Of a DNA stretch of 64,000 nucleotides, positions 55,323-64,000 are shown piece by piece. This DNA is from Mytilinidion resinicola. Lineage: Eukaryota > Ascomycota > Dothideomycetes > Mytilinidiales > Mytilinidiaceae. Location of the stretch: positions 1,388,785 to 1,452,784 of the forward strand of contig NW_022985438.1 of the NCBI RefSeq assembly GCF_010093595.1. The letters are read 5' to 3'. Position 1 is the first letter of the stretch. The number at the start of each line of letters is the position of its first letter. A program made the translations under genes and the position numbers. Under the pieces are notes generated by a model that was not told the DNA's origin, did not search any database, and was given only the letters and a program-made list of their open reading frames with translations.

Positions 55323-57689
55323 ATGGCAACAACATACGGGAGCGCGTCGGGCGACTCGCGGCGGGGGGTATCATCTCCTCGACCGAAAGGCCGTGGTATG
55401 GCGCATCCATTAGAGCGAAGCTGTGCAATCGGATCATATCCTCTAATGTTTCTTGTGTAGAGACGAAGAATGTTTTCTGCCGAAATGTGACAATATATGG
55501 TCACTGTCGATTTAAAGATAGTGAGTGCCCCGCTCAATTTTCAGCAACACAAACTTCCCGTCAACATGGTGCCGAGCTTCGTCGGCTCATTGGCTAGCTC
55601 GCCTTGAGTTCGCGCTTTCTTCTCCAAACAAGTCACCACCTCTGCCTCCACTTTCATGGTCCGACAGCCACAACATCCCGCGGGTTTTCATGATGCTCAT
55701 AACTAATTCATCTCCCTTAGCATGCCCCTATGTACACGATGCGTCGAAATTAAGCAACGCCTCGGCCCAGAACGAGAATATCAAAAAGCGTTTCAACGCC
55801 GACTCGCCAGCCTTCACCCCGCTTCAGCCGACAACAAACGGTGCTACAACTCCTGCGGCGCGCAGTGCAGCTATCTCTCCGAAAGCAGCTGGCGCCGCAA
55901 TCTTCACGCCCAAAGCTCAGAGATCCAGTAAGTCAATAACCTCACTACTAGCCACGTTTATGGTATCGTATTTAACTGCAGAGTAGATAATTCTACTCCT
56001 CTACACGTGAAGGAGCCCACAGTAGAATGGCTTCCCCAAGAATTCCCGGAGTTTGTCCCCCAAAATTTCGAGGCTCAGCTGGTGTGTAGAAGCTGTCAAC
56101 TCTTAAGTCCTCGACTGATTATATCCCAGGCCGATGCCGCAACATCGCAAATATACGATCCTTTTAACACGTCGAGTATTGCAGGGTCTACTCACTCTGG
56201 CGCGACGTTGAACCCATATGCCCAGGATGCATCTGCACTCACTGGAGCCGCGTTCTATCAGAATTCCAACACCTTCCAAACCTCACCAGCTCATCACCTC
56301 TACTGGCCGATTGGACCACAACCATCTAACCTGCTCGCGTATCAGCGCACTGCGCATGATTTCTTCATTCCGGAGAACCTGAGAGAAGAACTGCACCGGA
56401 AGTCTGAAATCGCTCGGCAGGTCCTGCCCAACTCATCACTCCCTCCCCTCGAACAATACCATTCTCTCGTATGCTTGGACACGACGCAGCAGAAGAATCA
56501 GACTCTATTTGGCTACCAGAGTTGGGTCTATAAAGCTGTGTCTAGCAAAGACGGCAACACCTACGCGCTCCGGAGGCTAGAAGGGTTCCGCTTGACGAAC
56601 GAGAATGCAATCCGTACCGTGCAGAATTGGAAGCGTGTGTACAACGGCGGAGTTGTTACCATCCATGACGCCTTCACCACCCGCGTCTTCGGCGACAGTT
56701 CACTCATCATAGTGACTGACTACCACCCTTGCTCAAAGTCACTCGCAGAAGAACACTTCCGACCTACGGGCATGCCGCGATACCCAGGAGCTAGACCAGT
56801 GACCGCAGTACAAATCCAAGAGCAGGCTCTTTGGGGTTATATTGTGCAGATCGCGTCAGCTTTGAAGACAATTCATGGCATGAACCTGGCTGCTCGCCTC
56901 ATCACCCCTTCTAAGGTCTTACTGACCTCCAAAAACCGTATTCGACTCAATGCTTGTGCCATACTCGACGTCGTACAATACGAGAACGCTCGCCCTCTCG
57001 CCGAAAATCAAGCGGACGACTTTACGCAGCTAGGCCGAATGATCCTGAGCCTCGCAACCAATAACCCCAATGTCCAGCTCAATATCCAGAAATCCTTCGA
57101 CCAGATGCCACGAACCTACAGCCCGCGACTGAAAGAGTGTATCCTCTGGCTGCTTGCTCCCCCGCCCTCCCATACCACTCCCACCTCACCCACTACTAGT
57201 GCAGCCCCACTCCAGAAGGATATCGACACCTTCTTGCCCTACATCACCGACCACATCACCACCATGCTCGACAACACCATTCACGCCGAAGACACCCTCA
57301 CAAACGCCCTCGCACGCGAGCTCGAGTCGTCGCGCCTCGTGCGCCTTCTGGTCAAACTTAACTTCGTTAACGAGCGCCCTGAGCTCGACGCCTCTCTTCC
57401 TGGCGGCTCAGCCTCATCCGCCGCAAACGCCTGGTCCGAGACCGGCGAGCGCTACTACCTAAAGCTCTTCCGCGACTACGTCTTCCACCAGGTCGATGCA
57501 CAGGGCCATCCAGTGACGGATCTCGCTCATGTGCTTAACTGTCTCAACAAGCTCGATGCTGGAAGCGAGGAGAGAGTGAACTTGATCAGTAGGGATGAGC
57601 AAAACGTCCTTGTTGTCACCTATCGTGAGCTCAAGCGCGGAATGGACAGTGCGTTTCAGGATCTTGTGAAGGCGGGCAACAGGAGGTGA
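55323..57689 (+). CDS. PAN3: PAN2-PAN3 deadenylation complex subunit PAN3
   Basis: Five exons: 55323-55395, 55461-55520, 55721-55927, 55987-56081, 56130-57689, giving 664 residues. The N-terminal CCCH zinc finger is split by introns: C31-x8-C40-x5-C46-x3-H50 (FCRNVTIYGHCRFKD then TCPYVHDAS). A disordered linker holds the PAM2-like region (FNADSPAFTP). The pseudokinase domain has YQSWVYKAVSSKDGNTYALR, VTDYHPCSKSL and HGMNLAARLITPSKVLL, where the catalytic HRD Asp is replaced as in the family. A coiled coil and the PAN3 C-terminal knob (LVKLNFVNERPELD, YYLKLFRDYVFHQVD, LNKLDAGSEERVNLISRDEQ) follow. It binds poly(A)-binding protein and recruits PAN2 to trim poly(A) tails in the cytoplasm. The exon 4 acceptor is ambiguous between two in-frame AGs (55984 or 55987). 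Confidence 0.95.
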
Positions 57690-58818
57690 GAGATGGTGCA
57701 AGGAGCCTCCTCATCATCACCACAAACCTTCTGAATCGTGTAGATTGCTGTGCGGCCTCTGTTTGCTCACTTTGCCCTAGGTCCCCAGGACGGGAATCGG
57801 AATCGGAAAGCGTGTGAGCGGTCGAGCGAAAATGCTTTACTTTTTGTTTTTCTGTTTTGTCTGTTTGATTTGCAGCTTGGAGGGGGTGGTTGATAAGAAA
57901 CCCTGAAGGTACGACCAATTGGAAGCTCTGGAGGGATGACTCATTGGGAGCTTTAAAGGGAGGAGAATTGAGGTGTGTGTAGGCGTAGATGGAAGTTGGT
58001 ATGTGTTGAATAGGTCAGATTACGAAATCCACTTTATAGCTTTCATGTTCGGTTGCATGGTCTGTGATTTGATGCTATACGACTTCGATCTATCGTGAAA
58101 CTTGCTATGGTGCAAATGAGATTCATGGGTAGGGATTTGGAGTTAAGCTTGCGACGCGACACGCCTCATAATCATAATTGCACGTACCAAAAGAAGCAAA
58201 GGAATTAAGACGCGTGGAGTTATAGCGAGATGGTCTAGGAACCCTGGCCTTTTCATGAAGTTGCCATTCCTGCCTTAGAATGTCGTCTCGGCGTGCTAAG
58301 ACGGCAAATTTCAAGCAAAAGGAACATTCACTAAAGCACGAAGGTGCAGACATTACTAGTGAACACTTACGTTAAGCTTCTGGAGTACATGATAGATGTA
58401 TTTCGCGTCAAACTTGCCAAGGTACTATGTACGCTGTCCCTGCGTGGCAAAGGTCGCCCGGTTGCATATCGCCCAGGGCACCCAGGGCTGATGGTGTCAC
58501 ACGTCACCCTCGCCTCCTGGGCGCTCTATCACTTGTCACTTGTTGAAACTCGAGATCCAGCCAGCCACTACTGAGAGGCAGTGACGATGCCGCGTGATGA
58601 TCTTATAACGCGACGCCGCCCTGCTCGTGCTCCACACCCTCCTCCACGACCCCATGATCTCCACCCGCCTTGAGCATTCGCATCCCCTCCACGACCCCGC
58701 GACCTAAACCTAAGCCATACTCGACCACGCACCCTACGGCCAAGAAGCCCAGGAACACACGCGAGCACCACGCTCTCCAGACCACGCTCCCTAAGCCAGA
58801 CTCCACCTACATATCACC
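57690..58818. other. Intergenic
   Basis: Between PAN3 and the App1-like gene on the same strand. Only short or shadow frames. The last about 250 bases are a C-rich leader. Confidence 0.5.
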
Positions 58819-60051
58819 ATGGGCCCCGAAAGCATGGCCGCGATGGCTGGTCAGGCCAGACAACGCATGCAGCAGAACGAAGAAGACCGCGAAACCCGCT
58901 CTCTAGGAGGGTTTGCAGAGATCGAAGCCGCCATGCCTGCGCTTACGAGCCGCTTCCAGTTCTCCCTCAAGGACAACCTCTCCTCGTACCTCGGATCCAA
59001 GAACCCCTTCTACAGCTATGTCGACCCAGAGGAGCACAAGGTGTGGGTTTTCAACAACACTGCCTACGAGCTTAATGGCGAAGCTGGAGACTGGCAGGCG
59101 GAATTTGTTGCAGCCATCTTCCTCAAGGGAAGCGGCAAAGATATAAGCAAAGTGGTGGCAGATATCGCTGAGAAGATCGGCCTGGCAGGTAACGAGGAGG
59201 CTGAGAAGACCATTGCGAAGAGACTCGAACCGTTCCTCGATGCCATCGTACCAGCACACGCGGTCAATATCAACTTTCTGGGCAACGACAAGATAAGACT
59301 TGGGCCCAGCGGACGGAACGGCGTCAGCAGCGATGTAATTACCCTCCCCCAGGGACAGTATCAAGACGGCCAAGTCTCGACTTCGAGTGCCATCAAAGCA
59401 GACGCCAAGGACTTCGAGACCGTCTTTGCGAGTCCTAAGGGCTGGGCCGTAATCAGCGATATTGACGATACAATCAAGAAGACATTGACATCTTCAGCCG
59501 TCGGGATCTTAAAGACAACATTTGCAGAAGAGCCAGAAGCTATAGCAGGCATGCCAGAGCTTTACAAACACATTGTAGAGAAGCTGGATGTACCACCCTT
59601 CTTCTACCTCTCCGCGTCCCCGTACAACTTGTACCCGTTCCTACATGACTTCCGTTCGACCTATTACCCACCTGGCACCATGATCCTAAGAGACGCATCG
59701 TGGATGAATCTCGCTGGACTCTTGACTGATCTCACCCAGGGGACGCAGGCCTACAAGACGGATCGCATCGAAAAGATCCACGGCTGGCTCCCAACTCGGA
59801 AGTTCGTCTGCCTCGGCGACAATACTCAGACCGACCCTGAATCCTACGCCGAGATGTACCGAAAGTACCCTGGCTGGATTGGAGCAATCTACATTCGAAA
59901 GGTCACCGGCGTAGCTGAGATGGATGAGAGCAAGAAGAACAGCTCGGAGAGGTTTGAGAAGGCGTTCAAGGATGTGCCACAGGATGTGTGGTATGTTTTC
60001 GAAGACGCGAATGAGCTCTATGCGAAGGTGGACACGCTGGTATCGGCATGA
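58819..60051 (+). CDS. App1-like Mg2+-dependent phosphatidate phosphatase (DUF2183)
   Basis: Single exon of 410 residues. A second ATG six codons in (MAAMAG) is an alternative start. The N-terminal half (FQFSLKDNLSSYLGSKNPFY, KVWVFNNTAYELNG) matches the App1 N-terminal module. The catalytic HAD-like motif DxDxT is in WAVISDIDDTIKKT at about residues 212-225. Downstream are FFYLSASPYNLYPFLHDF, LRDASWM, KIHGWLPTRKFVCLGDNTQT with the conserved GD, and AIYIRKV. In yeast App1 acts at cortical actin patches and makes diacylglycerol from phosphatidate during endocytosis. This copy is shorter than yeast App1, without a long C-terminal proline-rich tail. Catalytic residues are present. Confidence 0.91.
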   Translation: MGPESMAAMAGQARQRMQQNEEDRETRSLGGFAEIEAAMPALTSRFQFSLKDNLSSYLGSKNPFYSYVDPEEHKVWVFNNTAYELNGEAGDWQAEFVAAIFLKGSGKDISKVVADIAEKIGLAGNEEAEKTIAKRLEPFLDAIVPAHAVNINFLGNDKIRLGPSGRNGVSSDVITLPQGQYQDGQVSTSSAIKADAKDFETVFASPKGWAVISDIDDTIKKTLTSSAVGILKTTFAEEPEAIAGMPELYKHIVEKLDVPPFFYLSASPYNLYPFLHDFRSTYYPPGTMILRDASWMNLAGLLTDLTQGTQAYKTDRIEKIHGWLPTRKFVCLGDNTQTDPESYAEMYRKYPGWIGAIYIRKVTGVAEMDESKKNSSERFEKAFKDVPQDVWYVFEDANELYAKVDTLVSA

Positions 60052-60872
60052 GTGCTTGAAGTATGCATGATCATTTTCTCTCCTCGGTAACATGGTGGCA
60101 TTTTGTTTGCGGCGCTCATTTTACAACCAAAGGATGAATCAACGAATCGCATATGTAGTCAATTCTAGTAGTAACCTAATTCTATCAAGAAAATTCCTAC
60201 CTTGGCGCTCTTCTCATTGCATACATACTTTGAAGTCAATGCAATGAAAACCGACTCACGTGACTCGGACCTCGCAGATCATTTCTGGAAACCCTTCGAC
60301 AACACCAGCACCTCAACACTAACTCAAACCTACCACAAGAATTCCGCAGCCATCACCTTCATCTTCTAGATGGCTATGAGCACGTCGATGATCCATTACG
60401 GGGAACACGCAACTGACCGGCGCCTCTGCCCTTGGGGAGCGCACGTGTCCGACATCATTTGACGAACTCCGATCACAGTAAGCAGACGTGTCGTGTCCGC
60501 TCGGATACACCAACTCCTCCTGGATACGTGAATGGTCTCACATGTCTATGATCCTCGCAAATATGCTGCAGCAGTATGATATCAAGGTTAACAAGCCGGA
60601 GGAGGGACGGTACAAGAACATTGAGTTTGCGCATCAGAATATCCCGGATCCGGGGAGGGATTTGCTGTTTGGGAGGTTGAAGACTTGAAGGGTCTTCGAA
60701 GACCTAGCGTGCTGCTGCAAGTAGAGAGTTTTCATAGACTGTACAAAAAAAGCAGAAGCGTCCTTGAATTTGAAGCAGAATAGATTTCATATCGCCATGC
60801 CACTCAAATGCACAATCGTACCGCATTGTTTGATGCATGCCTCCCACCGCCCTCCCTTCCTACTTTCGGATT
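60052..60872. other. Intergenic with a possible gene remnant
   Basis: A plus-strand frame at 60488-60688 contains MSMILANMLQQYDIKV and NIEFAHQNIPDPGRDLLF. This recalls the last helix and beta bulge of some cytochrome P450s, but no heme-binding FxxGxRxC motif precedes it. I treat it as a possible relic only. Confidence 0.3.
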
Positions 60873-61931
60873 TTACTTCCCCGCCCACGTCTCAACCCAC
60901 TCCTCGCCCCGCTTCAAAACTACCCTCCGCACCACCCTCTCCCTTCCTCGTACCCCTCCACCTCCCCCTCCCCTTCCCATCCTCAGATCCATCCGCCGCG
61001 ATTCCTCGTCAAACTTCTCCATCTCCTGCTGCAGCGGCAGCTTTGTCGTCCACCACAGGCGCCACCGCTCCGGATGCAGCGCTACAGGGTCCAAGAGCGT
61101 ATTCCCCGCGGGAATCAGGTGTCGAGGTCGAGGTATTGGTGGCGGCGCCGGTGGGGGAGGTGGCGCAAAGAGGATGGAGGAGAGGAGGGAGGTGAGGGAC
61201 GTGGGTTCGGGGGCTTGGAGCTGCGTAAGCGTGGAGAGGGGAGTTTGGGAGGGCCGGAAGTGGCGGGGCGCTGCGTGTCGGACTGAGAGCGGCTCGCGAA
61301 TGGAGCGGGAAGAGGGCGGGTTAGTAGACGTCGGGCGGCCAAGAATTTGTGCTGTGGAAGGAGGTAGTGGGCATGGTCGTCCTGGGGCGGCTGCTGCTAC
61401 TCTGGGAGACGATGTAGATGAGAGTTGCGCGTTGGATGGTCTGGTGGATGGTCTGGAGGCCAGGGATGTCGCAGCAGGCGTAGAAGGCCGAGGTGTGAAA
61501 GGCCGAGGCGTGAACTCTGCTCTTCCTCGTGTGCTTGCTGTGTCTCTGGTAGGCGGTGTGCACGGCACCTGTGGGTGAGGTGGCCTGCTTGGTGTGGTGG
61601 AAGAATGAGAAGCAAACTCTGGTCTTCCTCGGGTGGTAGATGCACTGGAAGATGGTGCATGTGAGCGCTGAGGGCAGGCTGGCCTGGTAGATGTGGGTAT
61701 AAAGCTAGAGGGAGCCGATGGTCTAGAGGGCATACCACGGGAACCAAAGTGAGGGTGGGGACTAGAGCTCCGTCTTGGTGGTGGCCGATTTCGCGACTGT
61801 TCCCCTGAGAGCTTGAATCGGACTCTTTTTTCGCCGCCTTTTGATTTCTTGAAGGCCGATTTAAGTTGTGGAGTGTTACTCGAAGGCCCCCCAAGAAAAG
61901 AAGTTAGGCTAGAGAGCATTTTGCTTGGCAA
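60873..61931 (-). CDS. Pro/Ser-rich protein of unknown function
   Basis: Single exon of 352 codons from the ATG at 61931 (or 61919). Residues 1-40 include a basic KSAFKKSKGGEKRVRFKL segment, with KRVRF recalling a PP1 docking (RVxF) motif. Residues 45 to about 270 are low-complexity Pro/Ser/Thr/Arg. The C-terminal 80 residues are more ordered (HLIPAGNTLLDPVALHPERW, WWTTKLPLQQEMEKFDEESR, VVRRVVLKRGEEWVETWAGK). The long open frame in a GC-skewed region could be chance, but the non-repetitive C-terminus argues for a gene. No domain is recognised. Confidence 0.48.
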   Translation of the reverse strand: MPSKMLSSLTSFLGGPSSNTPQLKSAFKKSKGGEKRVRFKLSGEQSRNRPPPRRSSSPHPHFGSRGMPSRPSAPSSFIPTSTRPACPQRSHAPSSSASTTRGRPEFASHSSTTPSRPPHPQVPCTPPTRDTASTRGRAEFTPRPFTPRPSTPAATSLASRPSTRPSNAQLSSTSSPRVAAAAPGRPCPLPPSTAQILGRPTSTNPPSSRSIREPLSVRHAAPRHFRPSQTPLSTLTQLQAPEPTSLTSLLSSILFAPPPPPAPPPIPRPRHLIPAGNTLLDPVALHPERWRLWWTTKLPLQQEMEKFDEESRRMDLRMGRGGGGGGVRGRERVVRRVVLKRGEEWVETWAGK

Positions 61932-62263
61932 GGTTGGAGCTACTGATGATCTTTAGTACAACTTTTAGGAGTACGGTTTATGAAAATCTGTGTTTTGATT
62001 GTCTATTATAAGTGAGGGGCCGAGGGAATTGACTGTCTATATGGCGGAAGTACGCTGTTGATGACACGTACAAGACAGCTCATTGGCCTCTACTCAAAGG
62101 ACCGCACCTACCTAGGTAGTCCGCTTTTCCTACGCCTTCGTGGCCGGAATAATCTCTGCCTCGAGTGTAGGGTGTCTGATGACGCTGTGGATACGAGGAT
62201 CGCCGAGTGAAGGGCAGATCAAATATCGCTGATGTCGGGAGACCTAATACCAAAGGTCATCGC
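61932..62263. other. Intergenic
   Basis: Short spacer between two minus-strand genes; nothing recognisable. Confidence 0.5.
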
Positions 62264-64000
62264 TCAGCCACCCACTGCTCTCACTTCAGTAATCCCTTCT
62301 GCCGCAGCTGTATCCGCAGCCATTTCAATTCCTGTTCCTGTTCCGCCATCCACGGCCAAGAGGCCTCCAACATCAATAGGAGTGCTCCCATTTCCTCCTC
62401 TCATCACGTTCAGTTCCAGACTATTACGATTGCTCTGTGCGCCTTCGCTACCTGCTGGGCTGACGCCGGAGCGTGAAAAAAATTTGCGCAAGTGGTACAT
62501 CCAACTCCGTGCCAGAGGGCGGTGATGGAAAGCCGCTTGGATGTCCTCGAGAGAGCGGCCACGCGTCTCGGGCATATAAGCTGTGAGAACAAGGACGGTA
62601 CCGAGAGTTAAGAAGCCGAAGAGGAAATAGGCGCCGAATGAGGAATTGGCGAGGAAAATTGGTGTTGTGAAGGCAACAAGCCAATTTGTGAACTGTTACG
62701 TGTTAGTGCGAGAGGTCTCAGGAAATGTATAGAACGTACGAAATTAACGCCTTGGGCTACACAATTCGCGGCGGCTCGCGTTCGGGCAGGTTGGATCTCG
62801 CTGGCATATATTTTTGCCGACACGGCCCATGTGAAGGCGTAAGTCAAGGCAAAAGCAAAGATCAGCACCACTACTACCCATCGTACCGCGCCTGTTGGAT
62901 GAACACTCTTAGAAGCGTAGAGGCTGCCGATGACAATCATGCAGAACGCTAGACCCGAGCCACCTACGAGAATAGACGTACGACGACCTACGCGGTCAGC
63001 GACTAGGAATGCCGGAATCGATACGGCGAATATGAGAATTGCTGAGACTCCAGATGCAAGAAAAGAAGCGGACTGAGATGGAAGTCCGGCTTGCGCGAAG
63101 AGAGTAGGTGCATACTGTAGGTTACTATTAGCACGATTTTTTAAGTCGAATTCGGGAGGCGACGTACAAACAGCACGCCGTCAATGCCACTCAGTTGCAC
63201 CATTCCGAGAATGAACAACGCAAGCATCGTACGAGCACGGTATTGACGACGGAAGATGATGAGGAAGCCTTCCAGCGTCGAGGGTGCAGCATGAATTTCG
63301 TTAGTAGAATTGAGGAAGTCCTTCTCCGCCTCGACACGAGACAAGTTTAGTCGATCTATCTCCTTCAAGGCCGCAACTCGTTTACCAGAAAGCATCAGCC
63401 ATCTTGGAGATGTTGGTAAGAACCAGGTGGAGACGGCGAGTGTAAATGCAAAAGCGGCTTGGATGATGTACGGTAGTCTCCAGGAGATTGAGGATACGAT
63501 CTTGGTTGATCCGTAGCATGTGAAGTATCCGCCACAGAGTCCTGTCTACATTAGATTAAGCGATTCGAGCAAGGAGGCAATACTTTACCAACTGTGGTAG
63601 CGAGCTGTGAAATGGACACAAGAACGCCACGACGCGCACTAGGAGAGATCTCGGTAACATAGCTAGTGGGACGAAATCAGTCCTGAAGCCATAGGACTCT
63701 CGACATCCTACTCACACGTAACAGTTACTGATCCAGAGCCCTTCTCCGAATCCGCTCAGAGCTCGTCCAGAAAGAAACATAGGCAAGTGGTACGCTCCGC
63801 CTTGGAGGGCTGCCCCAAGGGTAAAGACAAGAGCGCCTGCCATGATGATAGATAGATGTCCATATCTATTCGCTAATTGGCCGGCAAAGAAGGACGGAAA
63901 TGCTCCCGTGAGCATAATCAGAGATACAGTGAAGCCTCGCATTATAGGAGTGAGCTCTCCGAACGTATCCTGAAAGAACTTCATTTCCGTGACTGAGCCG
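62264..64000 (-). CDS. MFS sugar transporter, 5' end outside the window
   Basis: Exons (minus, 5' to 3'): beyond 64000-63716, 63662-63589, 63541-63168, 63114-62740, 62692-62264. All phases agree and the introns are 46 to 53 nt. The visible part covers about 510 residues. Sugar-porter signatures: GQLANRYGHLS (the loop 2-3 motif), GRALSGFGEG, the YVTEISPSARRG helix, LVADRVGRR (loop 8-9), SEIQPARTRAAAN, and the closing PETRGRSLEDI. The C-terminal tail of about 85 residues is hydrophilic and cytosolic. It is a plasma-membrane proton symporter or facilitator for hexoses or related sugars; the substrate cannot be told. The loop after span 8 uses ASKSVHPTGA. Only the N-terminal start and first span are missing. 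Confidence 0.92.

Noticed and set aside
1..64000. Search for tRNA genes, rRNA and CRISPR arrays
   Set aside because: A few GGTTCGA-like strings (for example near 40727 and 49371) lack paired acceptor and anticodon arms. No regularly spaced repeats; CRISPR is not expected in a eukaryote.

Overview
The window is nuclear DNA of a filamentous ascomycete (Pezizomycotina; a Dothideomycete would fit, but I cannot fix the class). The evidence is genes on both strands without operons, many introns of about 48 to 65 nt with GTRNGT donors, CTRAC-like branch sites and YAG acceptors, and fungal families: an LsdA-type ferritin-like protein, a GAF hybrid histidine kinase, PAN3, a two-BTB protein and a GH51 arabinofuranosidase. 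I rebuilt the exon structures by hand from reading frame, splice signals and family knowledge. Boundaries are supported by frame continuity but not by transcripts.

Layout. 0.1-4.3 kb: an NLR-like gene (alpha/beta hydrolase, NACHT, ankyrin repeats) whose frame is broken at several points. 5.0-5.9 kb: a PaxU/TMEM53-type hydrolase (-). 7.4-9.0 kb: a secreted FAD-linked oxidase (+). 9.2-9.9 kb: two small tandem repeats and a GPI-anchored-like secreted protein (-). 11.7-13.0 kb: adenosine kinase (-). 14.0-15.0 kb: an extended SDR reductase (+). 17.2-20.1 kb: an Est1/EBS1/SMG7-like protein (-), divergent from a ZNF511-like zinc-finger gene (+, 20.6-21.7 kb). 22.1-23.8 kb: an OSGIN-like flavoprotein (-). 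24.6-25.1 kb: a tiny four-exon gene for a complex I NDUFB4/B15-like subunit (-), divergent from a glutathione S-transferase (+, 25.7-27.0 kb). 27.9-30.4 kb: a two-BTB protein (+). 31.6-35.6 kb: a hybrid histidine kinase (-). 36.4-37.2 kb: a PEP mutase/isocitrate lyase superfamily enzyme (+). 37.4-38.1 kb: a small secreted hydrophobic protein (-).

38.1-41.1 kb has no clear gene but holds a near-perfect fold-back element (MITE) at 39349-39499. 41.1-42.0 kb: a short-chain dehydrogenase destroyed by about seven small frame breaks. 42.5-43.4 kb: a secreted PAN-like, cysteine-rich protein with an in-frame TGA or a 60-nt intron. 46.0-47.1 kb: an LsdA-like protein (+). 47.6-49.0 kb: a dienelactone-hydrolase-like/SnoaL-like fusion (-). 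49.5-51.9 kb: GH51 arabinofuranosidase (-). 52.6-54.2 kb: a FAF2-type UBX protein (-). 55.3-57.7 kb: PAN3 (+). 58.8-60.1 kb: an App1-type phosphatidate phosphatase (+). 60.9-61.9 kb: a Pro/Ser-rich orphan (-). 62.3-64.0 kb: an MFS sugar transporter running off the right end (-).

I see no biosynthetic cluster: housekeeping genes (mRNA decay, ERAD, complex I, purine salvage, lipid phosphatase) alternate with secreted or accessory genes. The most unusual points are the broken NLR-like gene, the decayed SDR, the PAN-like gene with an ambiguous stop or intron, the MITE, and several small or odd splice structures (a GC-AG intron, a frame-neutral 60-nt exon in PAN3, a 4-exon gene of 74 codons). I did not find a clearly novel defence or mobile system beyond the NLR-like locus. 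No tRNA, rRNA or CRISPR array was recognised.
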